Positions 33,575-45,620 are shown, counted from the stretch's first letter. The stretch: 64,000 bases of DNA from Bettongia penicillata ogilbyi (GCA_023548195.1 JAJHZJ010000311.1:3739419-3803418); one strand, 5' to 3'. The notes: generated by a model not told the origin, from the sequence alone. Numbers and translations: made by a program.

Positions 33575-34530
33575 TCTAGTAACAGATTTTTGAGATCATC
33601 TTGTCCAGTCTTCTCATTTTATAGATGAGAAAACTGATGGTAAGTGACTTATCCAGAGGGGAAAAAGAGACCCCCTCCATCTGCCTGGTCAGAAGGAGAA
33701 ATTTTCTTGCTTAAAGGCAAACTAGCAATGGATCAATCTCTGGATGGCCATGAATCCTCAAACTCCTAAACTGAGTGTCCCCTAAAGATGGACCTTACCC
33801 ATGCAGATCAGGAAATACAGGTGAAAATCCAGAAGAATAATGAATCCTAAAGACATTTTTAGTTCATTGAAGTAAGTAGAACCTACCCCCTTGCCAGTTA
33901 TGAAAAAAAAGTGTAAACTTTAAGGTGTCATGGATTTAAATGCCTGAGAGGGGGTGAATAATAATTTATAGCAATAAAAATTTACATGTATAAAGTGCTT
34001 CAAAGGTTACAAAGAGTTTTCCTACAATTCTGTGCAGTAGATAGTACTATCCCTTTCTATGCAAATCAAGGCTTGACCATGGTCAAAAAGCTAATAACTT
34101 TTCAAACTGGGTTCCAACAATAGTCTCTTGAAAACAAGTCTGATATTCTTTCCACTATTAGTCCATTGAGTGTACCAAAACAAGAACTTAATCCAGGAAG
34201 CCCTTCATGGAGAAAGTGAGTCTTGAGTAGGTTTTTAGAAAGGATGGGAAGAACATGGTTCAATAGAAAAAGGAGCTCTGAACAGGTCGCATCAATTCAT
34301 TGGGAGTACCATCCCTGATCCTCCTTACTTCAGAGGAATAGTTCAAGGGGAAAATAGGAGAATAGATGTGGAAAAAACTCTAGAATGAGTCCTCTATCAG
34401 CAAAGGTTTTCAGGAAGGGACTGGATGATCACTTATTCAGGATGTTAACAAAGAGAGTCCAATTCAGGGAGAGTCTGGACTAGAAGACCTCTGAAATTCC
34501 TTCCAGCCCTGAAATTCTGTGATTCTGTTC
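33575..34530. mobile_element. Old SINE, L2 and CR1/L3 fragments
   Basis: Antisense SINE 33575-33660; antisense MIR 33955-34160; antisense L2 34195-34270 ('tcatggagaaagtgagtctt'); sense CR1/L3 3' end 34380-34530 ('ggaagggactggatgatcac', 'aattccttccagccctgaaa'). Confidence 0.6.
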
Positions 34531-35334
34531 ATAGGAAGGGTTCAAGTCCAGGCTAGGTGACCCCTTAACAAAATGTGATTTTGAAATTGTCATACAGTAT
34601 GAGGTTGGTCAAGATGTCTTTTGATGTTCTTTACAATTTCAAAGTTCTACTAATAAGTGCTGAGAAAGTGTGAGCGATTCACATTATTGACAACAGCTGG
34701 GCAGTACCAGCTCCAACCCAGGGAAGGGGCCCCGAGAGAGAGAGAACCCAGTCCCCATCCAGATGTGTATCAGCTCCAACAGCTGGCCTGCTTCTCACTG
34801 ACTCCACCCTGGGCCCCTGAGCAGCTGTGGCAATGGAAGTAGGGAAAAGGTCTTACCTCTGTCTTTATTCTCTTTTCTGCCCACTCTAGCTGGCAGCCCA
34901 AATCCAGGGGTGGGTGGATGAGGAAGAATACACCTAGAAAGGAAATGTGGAGAGTCCCTCTAACCTCCTCCTTCTCCCCCTCCCCAACAGTAATGAATTT
35001 CAGGGAAATGCTGCTGAGAGGTGTCAGAACAATTTCTATTAAACATAATTTCCTAATGAAAAGGTTACGAGGGAGTTCGCTGGAGCTAATCAGGATTGAA
35101 TGCTCCACTCCAACCGAGGAAAAAAGGCTGGGGGTCCTCTGTCCATGGTGCTAAAGCACCCAACCCAACCAGGGCTATAAGAGGGAAGATCCTTGCATCT
35201 AAGTGTCCAGTGGGACAAACCTCTGAGAAGCTGCCTAGATTATTGAAGGTACATATGTTCCCTTCCCCCACTTAAAAAAAAAGAAGATTTCATGTATCAC
35301 ATCACTAGCTTAGAATCTCTAAGCAGTGATTGTA
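34531..35334. other. Mostly unique stretch, candidate conserved core 34985-35105
   Basis: The core ('acagtaatgaatttcaggga', 'ttctattaaacataatttcc', 'gagttcgctggagctaatca') is repeat-free and resembles non-coding conserved DNA. Confidence 0.35.
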
Positions 35335-35705
35335 TATAATAACAACAACCCACATTTATGTAATGCTCTAAGTTTTAGTAGCCACTTCTTCACTGCTGTG
35401 AGAAAAGCCAACTACTGACCCATGAGGGAGAGAATAAAGCCACTGTTGTCCATATTATACATCTGAGGAAAAGAGGAACTCAGATTGAGGTGACTTGCCC
35501 ATATCTTAGAATAATTCATTGTCAGAAGCAGGATTGGAACTCGTGTCTCCTGCCACCATGTTGAACATCCTCTCTGCAATGTAAGTGATGGCAAGGATAC
35601 AGTAAACTCTCCTTGCTCTGGTTCAGTCAGTGTGCTGTAGTGGGAAGAGAAGAAAATGTGGATTCAAGAAATCAGAGTTCAAAATCCAGCACTCCCTGGC
35701 CAACT
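35335..35705. mobile_element. MIR SINE (-) and a sense fragment
   Basis: Antisense MIR 35335-35580 ('acttgcccatatcttagaat'). A sense head fragment is at 35635-35705. Confidence 0.6.
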
Positions 35706-35859
35706 TTCAACTCCCATAAGATCACTTTGTTGAAAGGAACATAGAAATCTTGAAGTGGGAAAGATTGGGAGGGTGGTTAAACACAACATAATTCCAAAGT
35801 ATTAAAGCAAATGTGATCCCATGACCACGCAGCCTATTTTTCCTCAAGGTTTTCTACCT

Positions 35860-35955
35860 TACTAAGAGAAAGTGGAGAGAAATAGGGAGGGAAGGAGACA
35901 GAAAAAGAGGGGGGAAAAGGAGAGGAGAGGAGGAAAAAGGGAGGAGAGAGAGAAT
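35860..35955. repeat. Purine-rich (GA) tract
   Basis: About 95 bases almost free of C and T on the plus strand. Confidence 0.85.
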
Positions 35956-35979
35956 TCATTTAAAAGAGAATTTATGAGA

Positions 35980-36150
35980 TGATATTTGCTACTGGAAGGT
36001 ACTTTAGACATCAGTCTTCTCATTTTTCAGATGAGAAAAATGAGTCCCAGAAAGATGAAATAACTTGTCAAAAATCACACAGGCTAATAAATAGCAGAGC
36101 AGTGATACTCTAGGACTCTAATCCAGGAGCCTCTACTCTAGTCTTGTCCC
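35980..36150 (-). mobile_element. Old SINE, antisense
   Basis: 'ggaaggtactttagacatca ... cagatgagaaaaatgagtcc ... caggctaataaatagcagag'. Confidence 0.65.
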
Positions 36151-36349
36151 ATTCTCAAGTGGGAAAAAAAGAAAGTTTGTTCCTCCTAAAAAAATACAAT
36201 ATGTGATTTACAAGTGTTCACAAAATGCAATGCTGTGTTTGAATTGCAAACATAGTACCTAAGGTGAACTAACCAGTATCTAGATTAAATGCCTTTCAGA
36301 TTAAACCCTGTTAAGGGAAAGTAAATATTACAATGCCTCTGTTTTCCAG

Positions 36350-36760
36350 TAATAGAATCATAGGTTTTAGAACCAAAAGAAACCTTAGGGGGTATGCAGA
36401 GGGCAGCTAGGTGATGCTGTGGATAGAGTACTGGGCCTGGAGTCAGGAAGGCTCATCTTCCTGAGTTCAAATCTAGCCTCAGATACTTCCTAGCTGGGTG
36501 ACCCTAGGTGAATCACTTAACTCTGTTTAGCTCAGTTTCTTCCTCTGTAAAATGAACTGGAGAAGGAAATGCAAACCACTATCCAGTATCTTGCCAAGAA
36601 AACCCCAAATAGGGTCATAAAAGGTCAGACACAACTGAAACAACTGACAAGTCCACTCCCCTCATTTCTCAGAAGAGAAAACTGAGGCCTAGAGAAATCA
36701 AATGATTTGTCCAAGTTCATAAAATATTAGAGATGAGGCTCAAACCCAGATGAACCTCAT
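36350..36760. mobile_element. Mar1 (+) nested in an older antisense SINE
   Basis: The host SINE begins 'aatagaatcataggttttag' and resumes at about 36645 with 'tccactcccctcatttctca' and 'gaggcctagagaaatcaaat'. Mar1 occupies 36400-36640: 'gggcagctaggtgatgctgt', 'ctgagttcaaatctagcctc', 'aactggagaaggaaatgcaa', 'gggtcataaaaggtcagaca'. It is the best-preserved full Mar1 in the window. Confidence 0.9.
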
Positions 36761-38044
36761 TTTGCAGTCCAAGGACTAGATATATCCAGTATGTGTAAGT
36801 TCACCAGTCCTGTAGTCAACCTTCACCAAAAATTTGTCTCTAAGTAGGGATTATTCCCTGTCCCCATTCAAACTCATTCAGGTTGGAGGCTGAACTCTCA
36901 TTATAGTAGAAGTTGGTGCTTCCAATATGGTAAGGGATTTCTCTTGACTTTCAATTGCAAGTCATCTTGAAATTGTCATCTCCCTCCCTCAGCCTAAAAG
37001 GTGACATGGAATGGGGAAAGGATTTGGGGAAAGGAAAGGGGTGTTGTATAGACAAAAGTAATGATGAAAGCTGGGCAAATCTGAGCTTTCATAATGATTA
37101 GTTCTATTGTCTTTCAGGATAGGGGTTAGAGATCCAAGCTTAGGGAAAGAGTCCTTTGGAAATGCAGTGTGGTCACAGTCAATATTCTCAAAGTAGGATC
37201 TAGGACTTGTGGATCTCAGAGGCTATAGAGAACAAAACCTTCATTTAAAAATAAGAAAACTGAGACTTGCACAAGGTTTATACAGGTAGTAAGCAACCAA
37301 ACAGGATTTGCATGCAAGCTGTCTGAAAAAGGGCAACTGGAGGGAAAGATGGAGTTTCAAGTGTGTCCTCACAAACAGACACAGGACCCCAGAAGTCCTG
37401 TCCAAAGGAGCTCTATTCTCTTGTCTTTGGAAGAAAAAAGGGGGATTGTGTGAAGGAAGAAGGCATTTAAATCCCACCCATCATCTGCACACTCACACAT
37501 TCCCCTGTCTCTGGAGGATGCCATCCTCCCTTTTCCACCCTGACAAAGGAGCCCCCTCTCCTCTATTGCCTTTCAGAGAACATGGAGCATCCATTCCTCA
37601 TTAAGATGTAGCTGTCACTGACTCTGTCACCCAACCTATTCAGGACATTCAAAGCCAGCATAAAATATGCAGCTGTCTTCTCCCAACCCATTCCTTCTCT
37701 CTAATTGCTCCATGCAGATTAAACTGGGATATTGCCGTTCTGTCTGCCAGGAAATTCAAACACTTATTTCCTTAAAAAGCAAGAGCAAGACATTTCAGCC
37801 TCAAGGTATGTGTGGCTGGGTTTTCCTTTCTTTAGGGATGCCTGAGGTTCCTCCATTTATCCCCTCCCAAGGAGATCTACCACAAGGGCTGGGAAATGAG
37901 ATGAGTATTAGGAGAGTGGCGGGTAGCAGGTGGGACTCTGAGGCTCATTGACTCTCAGTCCATGAGCAATAATAATGGGATGATGATGATGAAGTTGAAA
38001 TTAATGCAGAGCTCTGTGATCACAAAGTGCTTTCACAGACATCA
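36761..38044. other. Mostly unique DNA with a MIR piece
   Basis: Antisense MIR at 37230-37325 ('gaaaactgagacttgcacaa'). Open frames at 37308-37604 and 37667-37951 (94-98 codons) have no recognisable domains. Confidence 0.45.
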
Positions 38045-38240
38045 TGCACCAGGAAAAGAGTATTGAATTTGGAACCAATAGACCCAGATTCAAATTTTAG
38101 TCCTGCCACTTCCCACCTGTGTGACCTTGGACAAATCACATGACTTCTCTGAGCTTGTTTTTTCATATGTAAAATGAGAAGTGGTGGGGTGATGACTAGA
38201 TGGCTAGTCAGCTCAAAATCTATGATCCTATAAGACTGGG
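38045..38240 (+). mobile_element. THER-1/MIR SINE
   Basis: 'agattcaaattttagtcctg', 'gtgtgaccttggacaaatca', 'tgatcctataag'. Confidence 0.75.
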
Positions 38241-38309
38241 GGAAATGGTGTCATTGAAGAAGCCATTGCTATCACCAAGGTAATATAACATGATGAGGTC
38301 CTGAGCTAC

Positions 38310-38645
38310 GATTTGTTATTGTTTGCTGTTTGTCCTTCCTTTTCTGAAGAGGAGCAGTGACATGATGATGTGATGTCTTGATTTGCACCTGACTTGTAGT
38401 TAAGTCAGGCAGAGTTGCACTCTTTTCCAGAGCCCTCAAAGTCCAATGGCAGGACAAAGTTCAGAGCAGAAATCGATGGCCTGGGGTGCCTTTGTGACTA
38501 TTGGAACAAATTGTTCTCATCTTCCCATTCCACTGGGGGACGTCTTCACATGCTTGGGGTAGATACCCTCCCCCTAACTCACCAACGGTTTGAGGTCTGT
38601 CAGTGAGGGAAATCCAACAGGCCTCAAACCCGTCACTGAGCTAGA
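38310..38645 (-). mobile_element. RTE-tailed SINE (WSINE-like), antisense
   Basis: The 3' tail at left ('gtttgtccttccttttctga') matches the RTE 3' end at 27865. The body matches 62013-62371 in reverse ('gaacaaattgttctcatctt', 'ccattccactgggggacgtc'). The head region at right shows an inverted pair, 'ggtttgaggtctgtcagtga' and 'ggcctcaaacccgtcactga', separated by about 10-20 bases. Confidence 0.75.
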
Positions 38646-39154
38646 AGAATTGGGCTGTAGTCTTGACAATGTGAATAGAGTGGGGAAAAAAGAAGAAACA
38701 CACAGAAGGAAAGAAGGTTGGAAGGATCTGAACCCAGGAGTCCCAAGCCCAGCTCATCCTTGAAGCATGATTCCAATCATGCCACATGCCACCTACAGGA
38801 GGCATACCCAGGAAGGACCCTGAGAGGAAGGAATTTGCTGTTACTAATCATTTTAATTCTTCTGTTGGTAAATCCTCTTATTTCCTCCAGCATTTTCCCA
38901 TTTTCTAATTCTCTGGCCTCCTCCAAAAATGCTCCCCTTAGACTCCAGGCTGAGCCAGTAATCATCTATATTGTTTGTCTCTTATATCAAATCCATGTTC
39001 TCAGTCTTGGGCTTCAAGGACCTTCTACCTGCCTTGCCAGCTCTTTTCCCATCTCACAAAATTTATTCCTAAACCTTCCCCAAAACCAGCTCTTTTCCTT
39101 GCTAAAGTCACCATCCCCAGCACACAGACAGTTCACTTTTACACAGGATCATGG
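38646..39154. other. Unique stretch with an unsupported 148-codon frame
   Basis: The plus frame 38718-39164 has a Leu/Ile-rich segment (near codons 40-60) that could mimic a membrane helix, but no domain or conserved start context is seen. Not called a gene. Confidence 0.4.
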
Positions 39155-39460
39155 AATCTCTTAGTTGGAAATGAGTTCAGATGTTATCTAGTCCAATCGC
39201 AAACTGAAACATGAAGCTTGTCTTTAGCTTCCCTAGAAAATAGTCATCCAGGGCAACAAGGAGGCACAGTGATAGATGGAATTAGGAAGACTGGAGTTCA
39301 AATCCAGCCTCCAGACACTTACTTGCTGTGTAACTTTGGGCAAGTCACTTATCTCAAAAAAAGAGTTAAAAAAATAGTCATCCAATTGTTGCTTCAAGGC
39401 CTCTAGGAATGGTGAGTTCATATCCAGTTCCACTATCCATTCTCAGCCCAATCAATCATT
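39155..39460 (-). mobile_element. Old repeat ('agttggaaatgagttcagat' class), split by a SINE
   Basis: 'ctcttagttggaaatgagtt cagatgttatctagtccaa' on the left and 'caattgttgcttcaaggcct' on the right of the nested SINE parallel the old repeat at 4310-4470. Confidence 0.5.
39251..39370 (+). mobile_element. A-tailed tRNA-SINE with 14-bp TSD
   Basis: Head 'aggcacagtgatagatggaa', B-box-like 'gagttcaaatccagcctcca', 'gggcaagtcacttatctc', then an A-rich tail 'aaaaaaagagttaaaa'. Exact 14-bp TSD aaaatagtcatcca at 39237-39250 and 39371-39384. It lacks the Bov-B-like tail of Mar1. Confidence 0.9.
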
Positions 39461-39479
39461 TTTTAGATACCACTTCTAC

Positions 39480-39830
39480 AACTTGTGCTAAAATTTGCCT
39501 CATTAGAACTCTCATTCATTCCTAGTTCTTGATTCTTTCAGAAGTTCTATCCTGGTTCTAAGCAGTAGACTGATGCCTTTTCCTTATGACTGCCCTTCAT
39601 AAACCTGAAACAGTGATCTTGTCTTCCCCAACCCCCACAAAGCCTTCTCTTCTCTAGTAAAAGACCCTCACACAGATCCTTAGCTGGCACAGTCTCTAGA
39701 CTCCACACCACCTTTTGTGCCCTCATTTAAATATGCTGCAGTTTGTCAAGGACTTTTCCAAAGTGTGGTCACCAGAACTGATCACAATCTTCCCGATGGT
39801 GTTTGACTAGAGCTTCTGAGTATTGACACA
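39480..39830 (-). mobile_element. CR1/L3 LINE 3' region, antisense
   Basis: 'aagccttctcttctctagta' and 'gctgcagtttgtcaaggact ... aaagtgtggtcaccagaact' are the antisense CR1/L3 3' end, like 53385-53520 and 55970-56075. Confidence 0.65.
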
Positions 39831-40010
39831 AATTGTTCCCTAAGTCTCTCAAAAAAAACTGCTGTCCTGCCTTCAAAAACCTTCACAAAGGTCATACATC
39901 CCCCCTCACCAATTCTTATCAGCCATACATTGCCGTATCTATAGCAATCACGGACCCATGATAGCACCACGATCTCATGCATGCTCTCATATTTCTCCAT
40001 TGTGCATGTT

Positions 40011-40013
<3 letters not shown>

Positions 40014-40063
<50 letters not shown>
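40014..40063. repeat. (GT)25 microsatellite
   Basis: Uninterrupted GT array. Confidence 0.95.
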
Positions 40064-40064
<1 letters not shown>

Positions 40065-40434
40065 CTTCCTCACTTCTCCCCATAGAGGAATACAGATGTG
40101 ACTTGAGTGCACAAAAGAGGGAAAACACATAGATGAAGAGGAGTCAAACACCAGCGAAAAAGGTTTCAGTTTAGCTGAAGCAGCAAATAACCTTGCAAAA
40201 TAACTTGGAGAGACTGCGATGTATTTTCCCAATTTTTCTTCCTGGCAAACTCTGGTTGAGTGAATTTCTAATTCCTTGGCTGTACCAACTGAGAGTAAGG
40301 TCAGAAGCTAAACCCCAGCTGAACAGCTGCAGAAAGTCAGTCTGGGATTAAAACCCACAAAGCAGATAATCTAGAGATTGACTGAATCTCTATCAAGCCT
40401 CTGTTTCTAGGAGTTTTAACATATCTTTACATCT
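40064..40434. other. Unique DNA
   Basis: No element recognised. Confidence 0.4.
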
Positions 40435-40565
40435 CTTCATATCAGTTCTCTATTTGGCCCCCATCAAACCTGTGAGGAAGAGGGGAAAGGGCTGTTCTCC
40501 CAGTATTACAGATGGAGAAGCTGAGGCACAGAGAAGACCAGATCAAGGTTAATCATTAAGTCTGA
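40435..40565 (-). mobile_element. MIR, antisense
   Basis: 'agtattacagatggagaagc tgaggcacagagaag'. Confidence 0.7.
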
Positions 40566-40574
40566 TGGAGCTTC

Positions 40575-42000
40575 ACAAAAAATAACCATGATTAAGTGCC
40601 TACTATTTGTGAAGCATTGTGCTGGTTACTGGGGAACAATATGTTTTCAGACATTTATCTCTGACATCAAGGAAGGTGCTTACAGACTAGTAGAGGTGCT
40701 TACAGACTACAAAGAGTAGCTATAATAAAAAACACATAGATGATACATATATGTAAATACAATATAAATATTGTGCATTACAAAGAAAAGTGCTATGAGA
40801 TATTTCAAGAGTATATCATAATCAACAAGAAGGGTATCAGGCATGGTTCCATTAAGGAGGCAGCTCCTGAGTTGGACAATAATTCATTGGAGAGATAGGA
40901 TGACTAGAGAGCTGACCTTCCAACCAAGAAAATCTGGATTCGGTTCCTACCTCTGACACATACAGGCAGTGTGACCTTGAGAAAGTCCATTGATCTCTGC
41001 TTGCCTCAGGCAACTCTTTAAGACTGTAAGTTGAGAGGAGGTTCTTATTTACACAAGCTCTTAAGCATTTTTGTGTCAAGAACTCCTTTGAGGGTCTGGT
41101 GAAGCCTATGAACCCTTTCTCAGAATGTTTTCTAGATAATTGAAGGAAATACTAAATTTCAATTAGAGTTAGTGAAAGCAAAGACATAATTTTTTTCTCA
41201 TCCAATTTTATGGACCTCCTAAAATCTATTCATGCTCCAAGTTATCTCCCCAGGAGATCTGCATACCAATGAAATCCCAGTGTGGATGTTCCCTAGAAAG
41301 AGGAGGAACTTGGTTTTGTACATATTGAGTTTTCAGTCCTTAGGTAACATCCAGATAGAAACATCCCGTAGGCATTTGGAGGTGCTGAAGCTAAGAAAAG
41401 TGGTCAACCATGAAGATATTGATTTGAGAGTCATCTTTATAGAGAAGGTAATTAATCAAAGCCATGGGAATAGATGAGATTGTCTCAACAGAGAGGGTGG
41501 AAAGAAGAGGTCCAAAAGTAGACCCTTGGAAAGCACTCACATTAAGGAGTTAAAAAAATGAAGAATCAACAAAGGTGGCAGAGAAATTTGTGATTCCCTG
41601 ATCAGAGGAGAGCAAGGAAGTGAGGTGTCTCCAAGTCAAGAAAAAAGATCTAGTGAAAGAGGGCAGACAACAGCGTTTGACATTACAGAGATACCAAAGA
41701 AGATGAAGACTGAGAATAGGTCATTGGATTCTTACATAAAGGGTCATTAATGACCTCTTTGAGAAGAGTTTCATTAAAGTGATAAGAATTGGAAGCTAGA
41801 ATGCAGGAGGTGATTGTAAAGTCCTGGAGAAAAGAATGAAGGTCACAGGTAGAAGGATTAATCTTAGGGATGAGGGCACTAATCTCTTCTGTGAAGAAAG
41901 AGAAATAAGAGAAAGTAGGTGATGATGCTAGAATGTTATGAAGAAAGGAAGAGGGGAGAAGAAAGAGTTTAACAGGCCTGTAAACTTTAACCAGCTCAGG
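40575..42000 (-). mobile_element. L2 LINE, antisense, interrupted
   Basis: 3' region at 40575-40850 ('ttaagtgcctactatttgtg'). A sense SINE follows at 40885-41060 ('ggattcggttcctacctctg', tail 'caggcaactctttaagactg'). 41065-41215 is possibly a DNA-transposon piece ('caagaactcctttgagggtc'). L2 continues at 41220-42000 ('tccagatagaaacatcccgt', 'ttgatttgagagtcatcttt', 'ggtccaaaagtagacccttg', 'ggtcattggattcttacata'). A 20-bp-period duplication lies at 40674-40709. Confidence 0.65.
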
Positions 42001-42229
42001 AGATGATATGCTCCCTTCAATGCTTCTTTCTTTGGATCAAGAAGACACATTTAAGGATAGCAGGAAACTAGGCCCCTTTCCTTCTCATTTGCTACTCCAT
42101 TCTCTCTGGCCACCCAGTTGGGTTCTTCCCATGATGTATTGGTTGTCAATAAGCCACAAACAAAAAACCAGAAATGCTTTCAAAAGATCATCCATCACCT
42201 GTCACTCTCTACTAAATAGCTCTGGGACA

Positions 42230-42450
42230 AATAAAAATAATGGCTCCCATTTCCATAAAACTTTAAAGTTGTTTCCTTAAACAGCCCTGTGATATAGGTA
42301 GTGAAAGACATTGTCCCCATTTAACAGACTGAAAAACTGAGGGTCAGTTTTATAGACAAATATGCCCATAGCTCCTAGTAGGTGTTGGAGCCAGGACTCA
42401 AATACGGGTATCTTTATTTCAAGTTCACTTCTCTTTCTACTAAATCAGGG
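42230..42450 (-). mobile_element. MIR SINE, antisense
   Basis: 'aactttaaagttgtttcctt', 'ccatttaacagactgaaaaa', 'gagccaggactcaaatacgg'. Confidence 0.75.
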
Positions 42451-43925
42451 TACTCAGACTAGGATTCAGAGTCTATAAAAATAAAAGTTTAAATTAAGAT
42501 TAAAGTTCCATTTACAATCATATTTAGTCTAGTACATCTAGGTAAATAAACCTGAGTGAGAGATCAAAGCAAATGCTCTACTGATCGAGGTCTATTCTGT
42601 ATCTTGTTAATCGCGATGACTCAGTGTCCCTTTCCTGCATCGCTAGGAAGAATTCCAAGAAATTCTGTCTTGGTATGAAACAAGTCTGTCCCTGTTATCA
42701 AAATGACTGCTTAGGGCCCAAATGGAGCCTACTGGATTGTTCCTGAATCCTGCAAGATTTTAATAGCTTCCCTGTAACTCTAGGTGAGCACTCCTGTTCA
42801 AGAAACACCATTAAAGACTCCTATAACACTTGTTCATATAAACACTCTCTCCTACCCTACAATCGAAAAAAACTTTATGTTGTCTAATGAAACCACAAAA
42901 GCAAAACCACTATTTGGAAGATCCTCCTCCAACAACCAGAAAAGAAACACATAAGTCAAATATATCTGTATTTCTGGGCAATATTCTTGAAAGTGTCCCA
43001 TTCTGTAAGTTTTACCAGGGTTGTATAGGCCTAGGCTGTACAGGGATCAACTTCAAGCAAGTCTGTGACCAATGAGAAAGCCAAAAAATCTCCAAGTGAA
43101 GATTCAGAAGTGGGGAACAAGAGATAGCACCCCATCATTAGTTAAAACACTAGAAAGTACAAAGTAAAGTTAGAAAAGCTGGAGCCAGGCACAGTAGTAG
43201 CCCAGGGGGGAATATAAATAATAGAGGTGGTCAATTAAACCAATACTACCTCTGCTCTCAGATATGGCACCATACACAACAACACAGGCCCAGGAGATGT
43301 GCCCCCTGGGGAATTGAACTGACCCTTTCAGTAATGAGGGCCAGAGGCAATCACATCTTACACTTACTGGGACCAGCCTGACCAACCAGCTGTGGAATAT
43401 GGATTCTTATGGGTTTCACCAAATAAAAGTGGAATAAAGGATATGTGTGTGTGTGTGTGTGCACATGCTTGCATGTGCTGTTATTTCCACACTAATGAGA
43501 GCAGCAGACTTTGAAGATGTGAGGGATGACTCATCCCTCCCTCCATCTTAACTCACCTTGTGAGAACTTGACACAGTACTGCTCTCCTTCCCAGGTACTG
43601 GGCACTGCACTCCCAGCACTCAAAAACAGTCCCCCTTCAGACACATCTCCCTGGAGGCCCACCAGGATTGGAGGCATTTCCCCAAGACTCACCTCTGTCA
43701 CCTTACCAGCTTCTGATTGTCTCTTTTCTCTCCTTGACCCCCTAGTTACTAAACTTCCTGAACCCCACAAGGACAAGCCAGAGATGATCTACATGAGGAG
43801 CGAGGAATTGGTCTCATTCCTCTCCCATCCCTGGAAAGGCTAAAAGAGACCTTTTTGTCTCCTATACATACCAGTCCCTGAACACATCCTAGGACATTAA
43901 GTAGTGCAATTCAAAGAACTTTAGT

Positions 43926-43928
<3 letters not shown>
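42451..43928. other. Long apparently unique stretch
   Basis: Only a short (GT)n at 43444-43463 is seen. The 105-codon plus frame at 43526-43843 has no recognisable domain. Confidence 0.4.

Positions 43929-43994
<66 letters not shown>
43929..43994. repeat. (CT)~20(CA)~14 compound microsatellite
   Basis: CT to 43967, then CA to 43994. Confidence 0.95.
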
Positions 43995-43997
<3 letters not shown>

Positions 43998-43999
43998 GT

Positions 44000-44160
44000 A
44001 ATGAATTAAAATCCTGGCTTTTCTACTTACTGTATGACCTCTCTTAACAGACTATGTAGAATGTGTGAGTATATCCAAATATGTGTATGTGTGTGTATAC
44101 ATACACACACATATATGTATATGTATATACAGAGACAAAGACAAATATACATAATCTTAC
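44000..44160. repeat. MIR scrap plus CA/TA simple repeats
   Basis: 'aatcctggcttttctactta' then (GT)n, (CA)n and (TATG)n text. Confidence 0.6.
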
Positions 44161-45269
44161 CCTAGGTTTCCTCTTGGGATCCCAATAGCAGGCATTTTCT
44201 CTGAGCTGCCAGACCCAGAGACATATACATGGACCCCCAGGGACATTTGATGTTACTTTAGAGATCTGTGTCTGTACTGGAGCCTGAGCGAACTCTAGGG
44301 CGTGGTGTTCATATCCCCAGGGGACTCAGCAGGCTGGTCTGAGAATAGAAGTTATCATTGTTCTCTCTATAATAGGAAAATTCATCTCTAGAGGAATGTC
44401 TCACCAGAACCAAGGATGGGAAAGACAAACAAGATTGAGTTCACAAAAGTTTGCAAGGCTAATGTTCCAGAAGCAATTTATTTTCTCCTAAGTCCTATGC
44501 CTGCAATTTAAGCAAGTCGATCCCAGATATCTGATGCCTTTATGGAGACCTCTACATCCAAGTCAAGCCTCAAGTCAACTAGGGGGCAAGCTACCATTAT
44601 AGGAGGAGGGAGGCAGAATAGAAGCACCATAAACCCTTAAAAGTTCTGGAGTAGGGAGGTGTGCCCAGTCTTATTCAGAAGTTGTAGTTGGCCACAATCA
44701 GGGAAGCGGAGAAGTTGACTTGTAGAGAGTAGGAGGCAGCGGCTGTTGCCAATTACCCTAACAAGGGCAACCGCCCCCCTGCAATTCTGAAGCTCCCCTC
44801 TTAACAGCAGGTAAAGGCTGGGAAAAGTCAGACTTCTTGACTGGTCTTTAGTCTGACCTGTCATGCTGTACTATTGTATGTGTTCTGAAGAAGAGAGAGC
44901 AGGTAAGTCCTCTTTGCAACACAACAATGCAGCTAGAGAGAATCTAGTTGCCTGTGTTTGTGTTCCCTTGCGAGCAGTCCAGAATTAGACTGTACTATAT
45001 GCTGCCTGAGATCTTAGACACAAAGAAGACCAAATGGCCATCGGTGATGTCTTTATGTTGCAAGGTCTCTAATAGCAGGGACCCTGACAGCAGCTTCCCA
45101 ACCCTTCCCTATCCTCTCAGTTGTGCCTGGACCAGAGGCCAAGAGACCCCGGAAGTCAAAGGTCAAGGGACCCTAAGAGCAAGACTCAGGGTGCAACGCC
45201 TATTTATCCCGAGGGAAGCAGGACAGAGCTCTCAGACTGGGGATAATCTGGGGGTGTAGCAAGTCGGAG
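44161..45269. other. Apparently unique stretch
   Basis: A 103-codon plus frame (44948-45259) has no recognisable domain. No repeat family recognised. Confidence 0.4.
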
Positions 45270-45620
45270 TCCTTTTGTAGTAATTAACAGGTCTTTGTTC
45301 CCATCCGTGATCTCGTCAGCAAAGCTTTAATCATCCTCTTCCCTGCAATGAGCAGCCTTCTCATTAGGGCCTTAAGAACCTCTATTATAAACATGTAAAT
45401 GGAACTCAATGAGGAGGGAAATATTTGACTGCTCCAATTTCCTTTGTGCCTCTGTCGGTTTTTAGCAGCACATGGCACGTGATTTTACTGCTCAGCAGCT
45501 TGGTGCCGGCACGGTGCCACCACCACCTTGTCACACTTCTCCATCTTTCCTTATCGGAATTTAATTACCTTCCCCAACTAATGTTTGGAGAACCCCTCTC
45601 CATCAATTGATTCAGGAGTC
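45270..45620. other. Candidate conserved non-coding element
   Basis: A repeat-free island. It includes an E-box (cacgtg, 45477-45482), 'ctttaatcatcc', 'tctcattagggcc', 'ggaatttaattacc' and several CpGs ('ccgtgatctcgtc', 'tgtcgg', 'gccggcacgg'). No protein frame is recognisable. Regulatory role inferred from composition only. Confidence 0.45.

Noticed and set aside
38718..39164. 148-codon plus frame with a hydrophobic segment.
   Set aside because: No recognisable family; hydrophobicity comes from a T-rich stretch.
43929..43994. CRISPR-like regular repeats, considered here and at the other microsatellites.
   Set aside because: All are simple di- or tetranucleotide runs with no spacers, in eukaryotic DNA.
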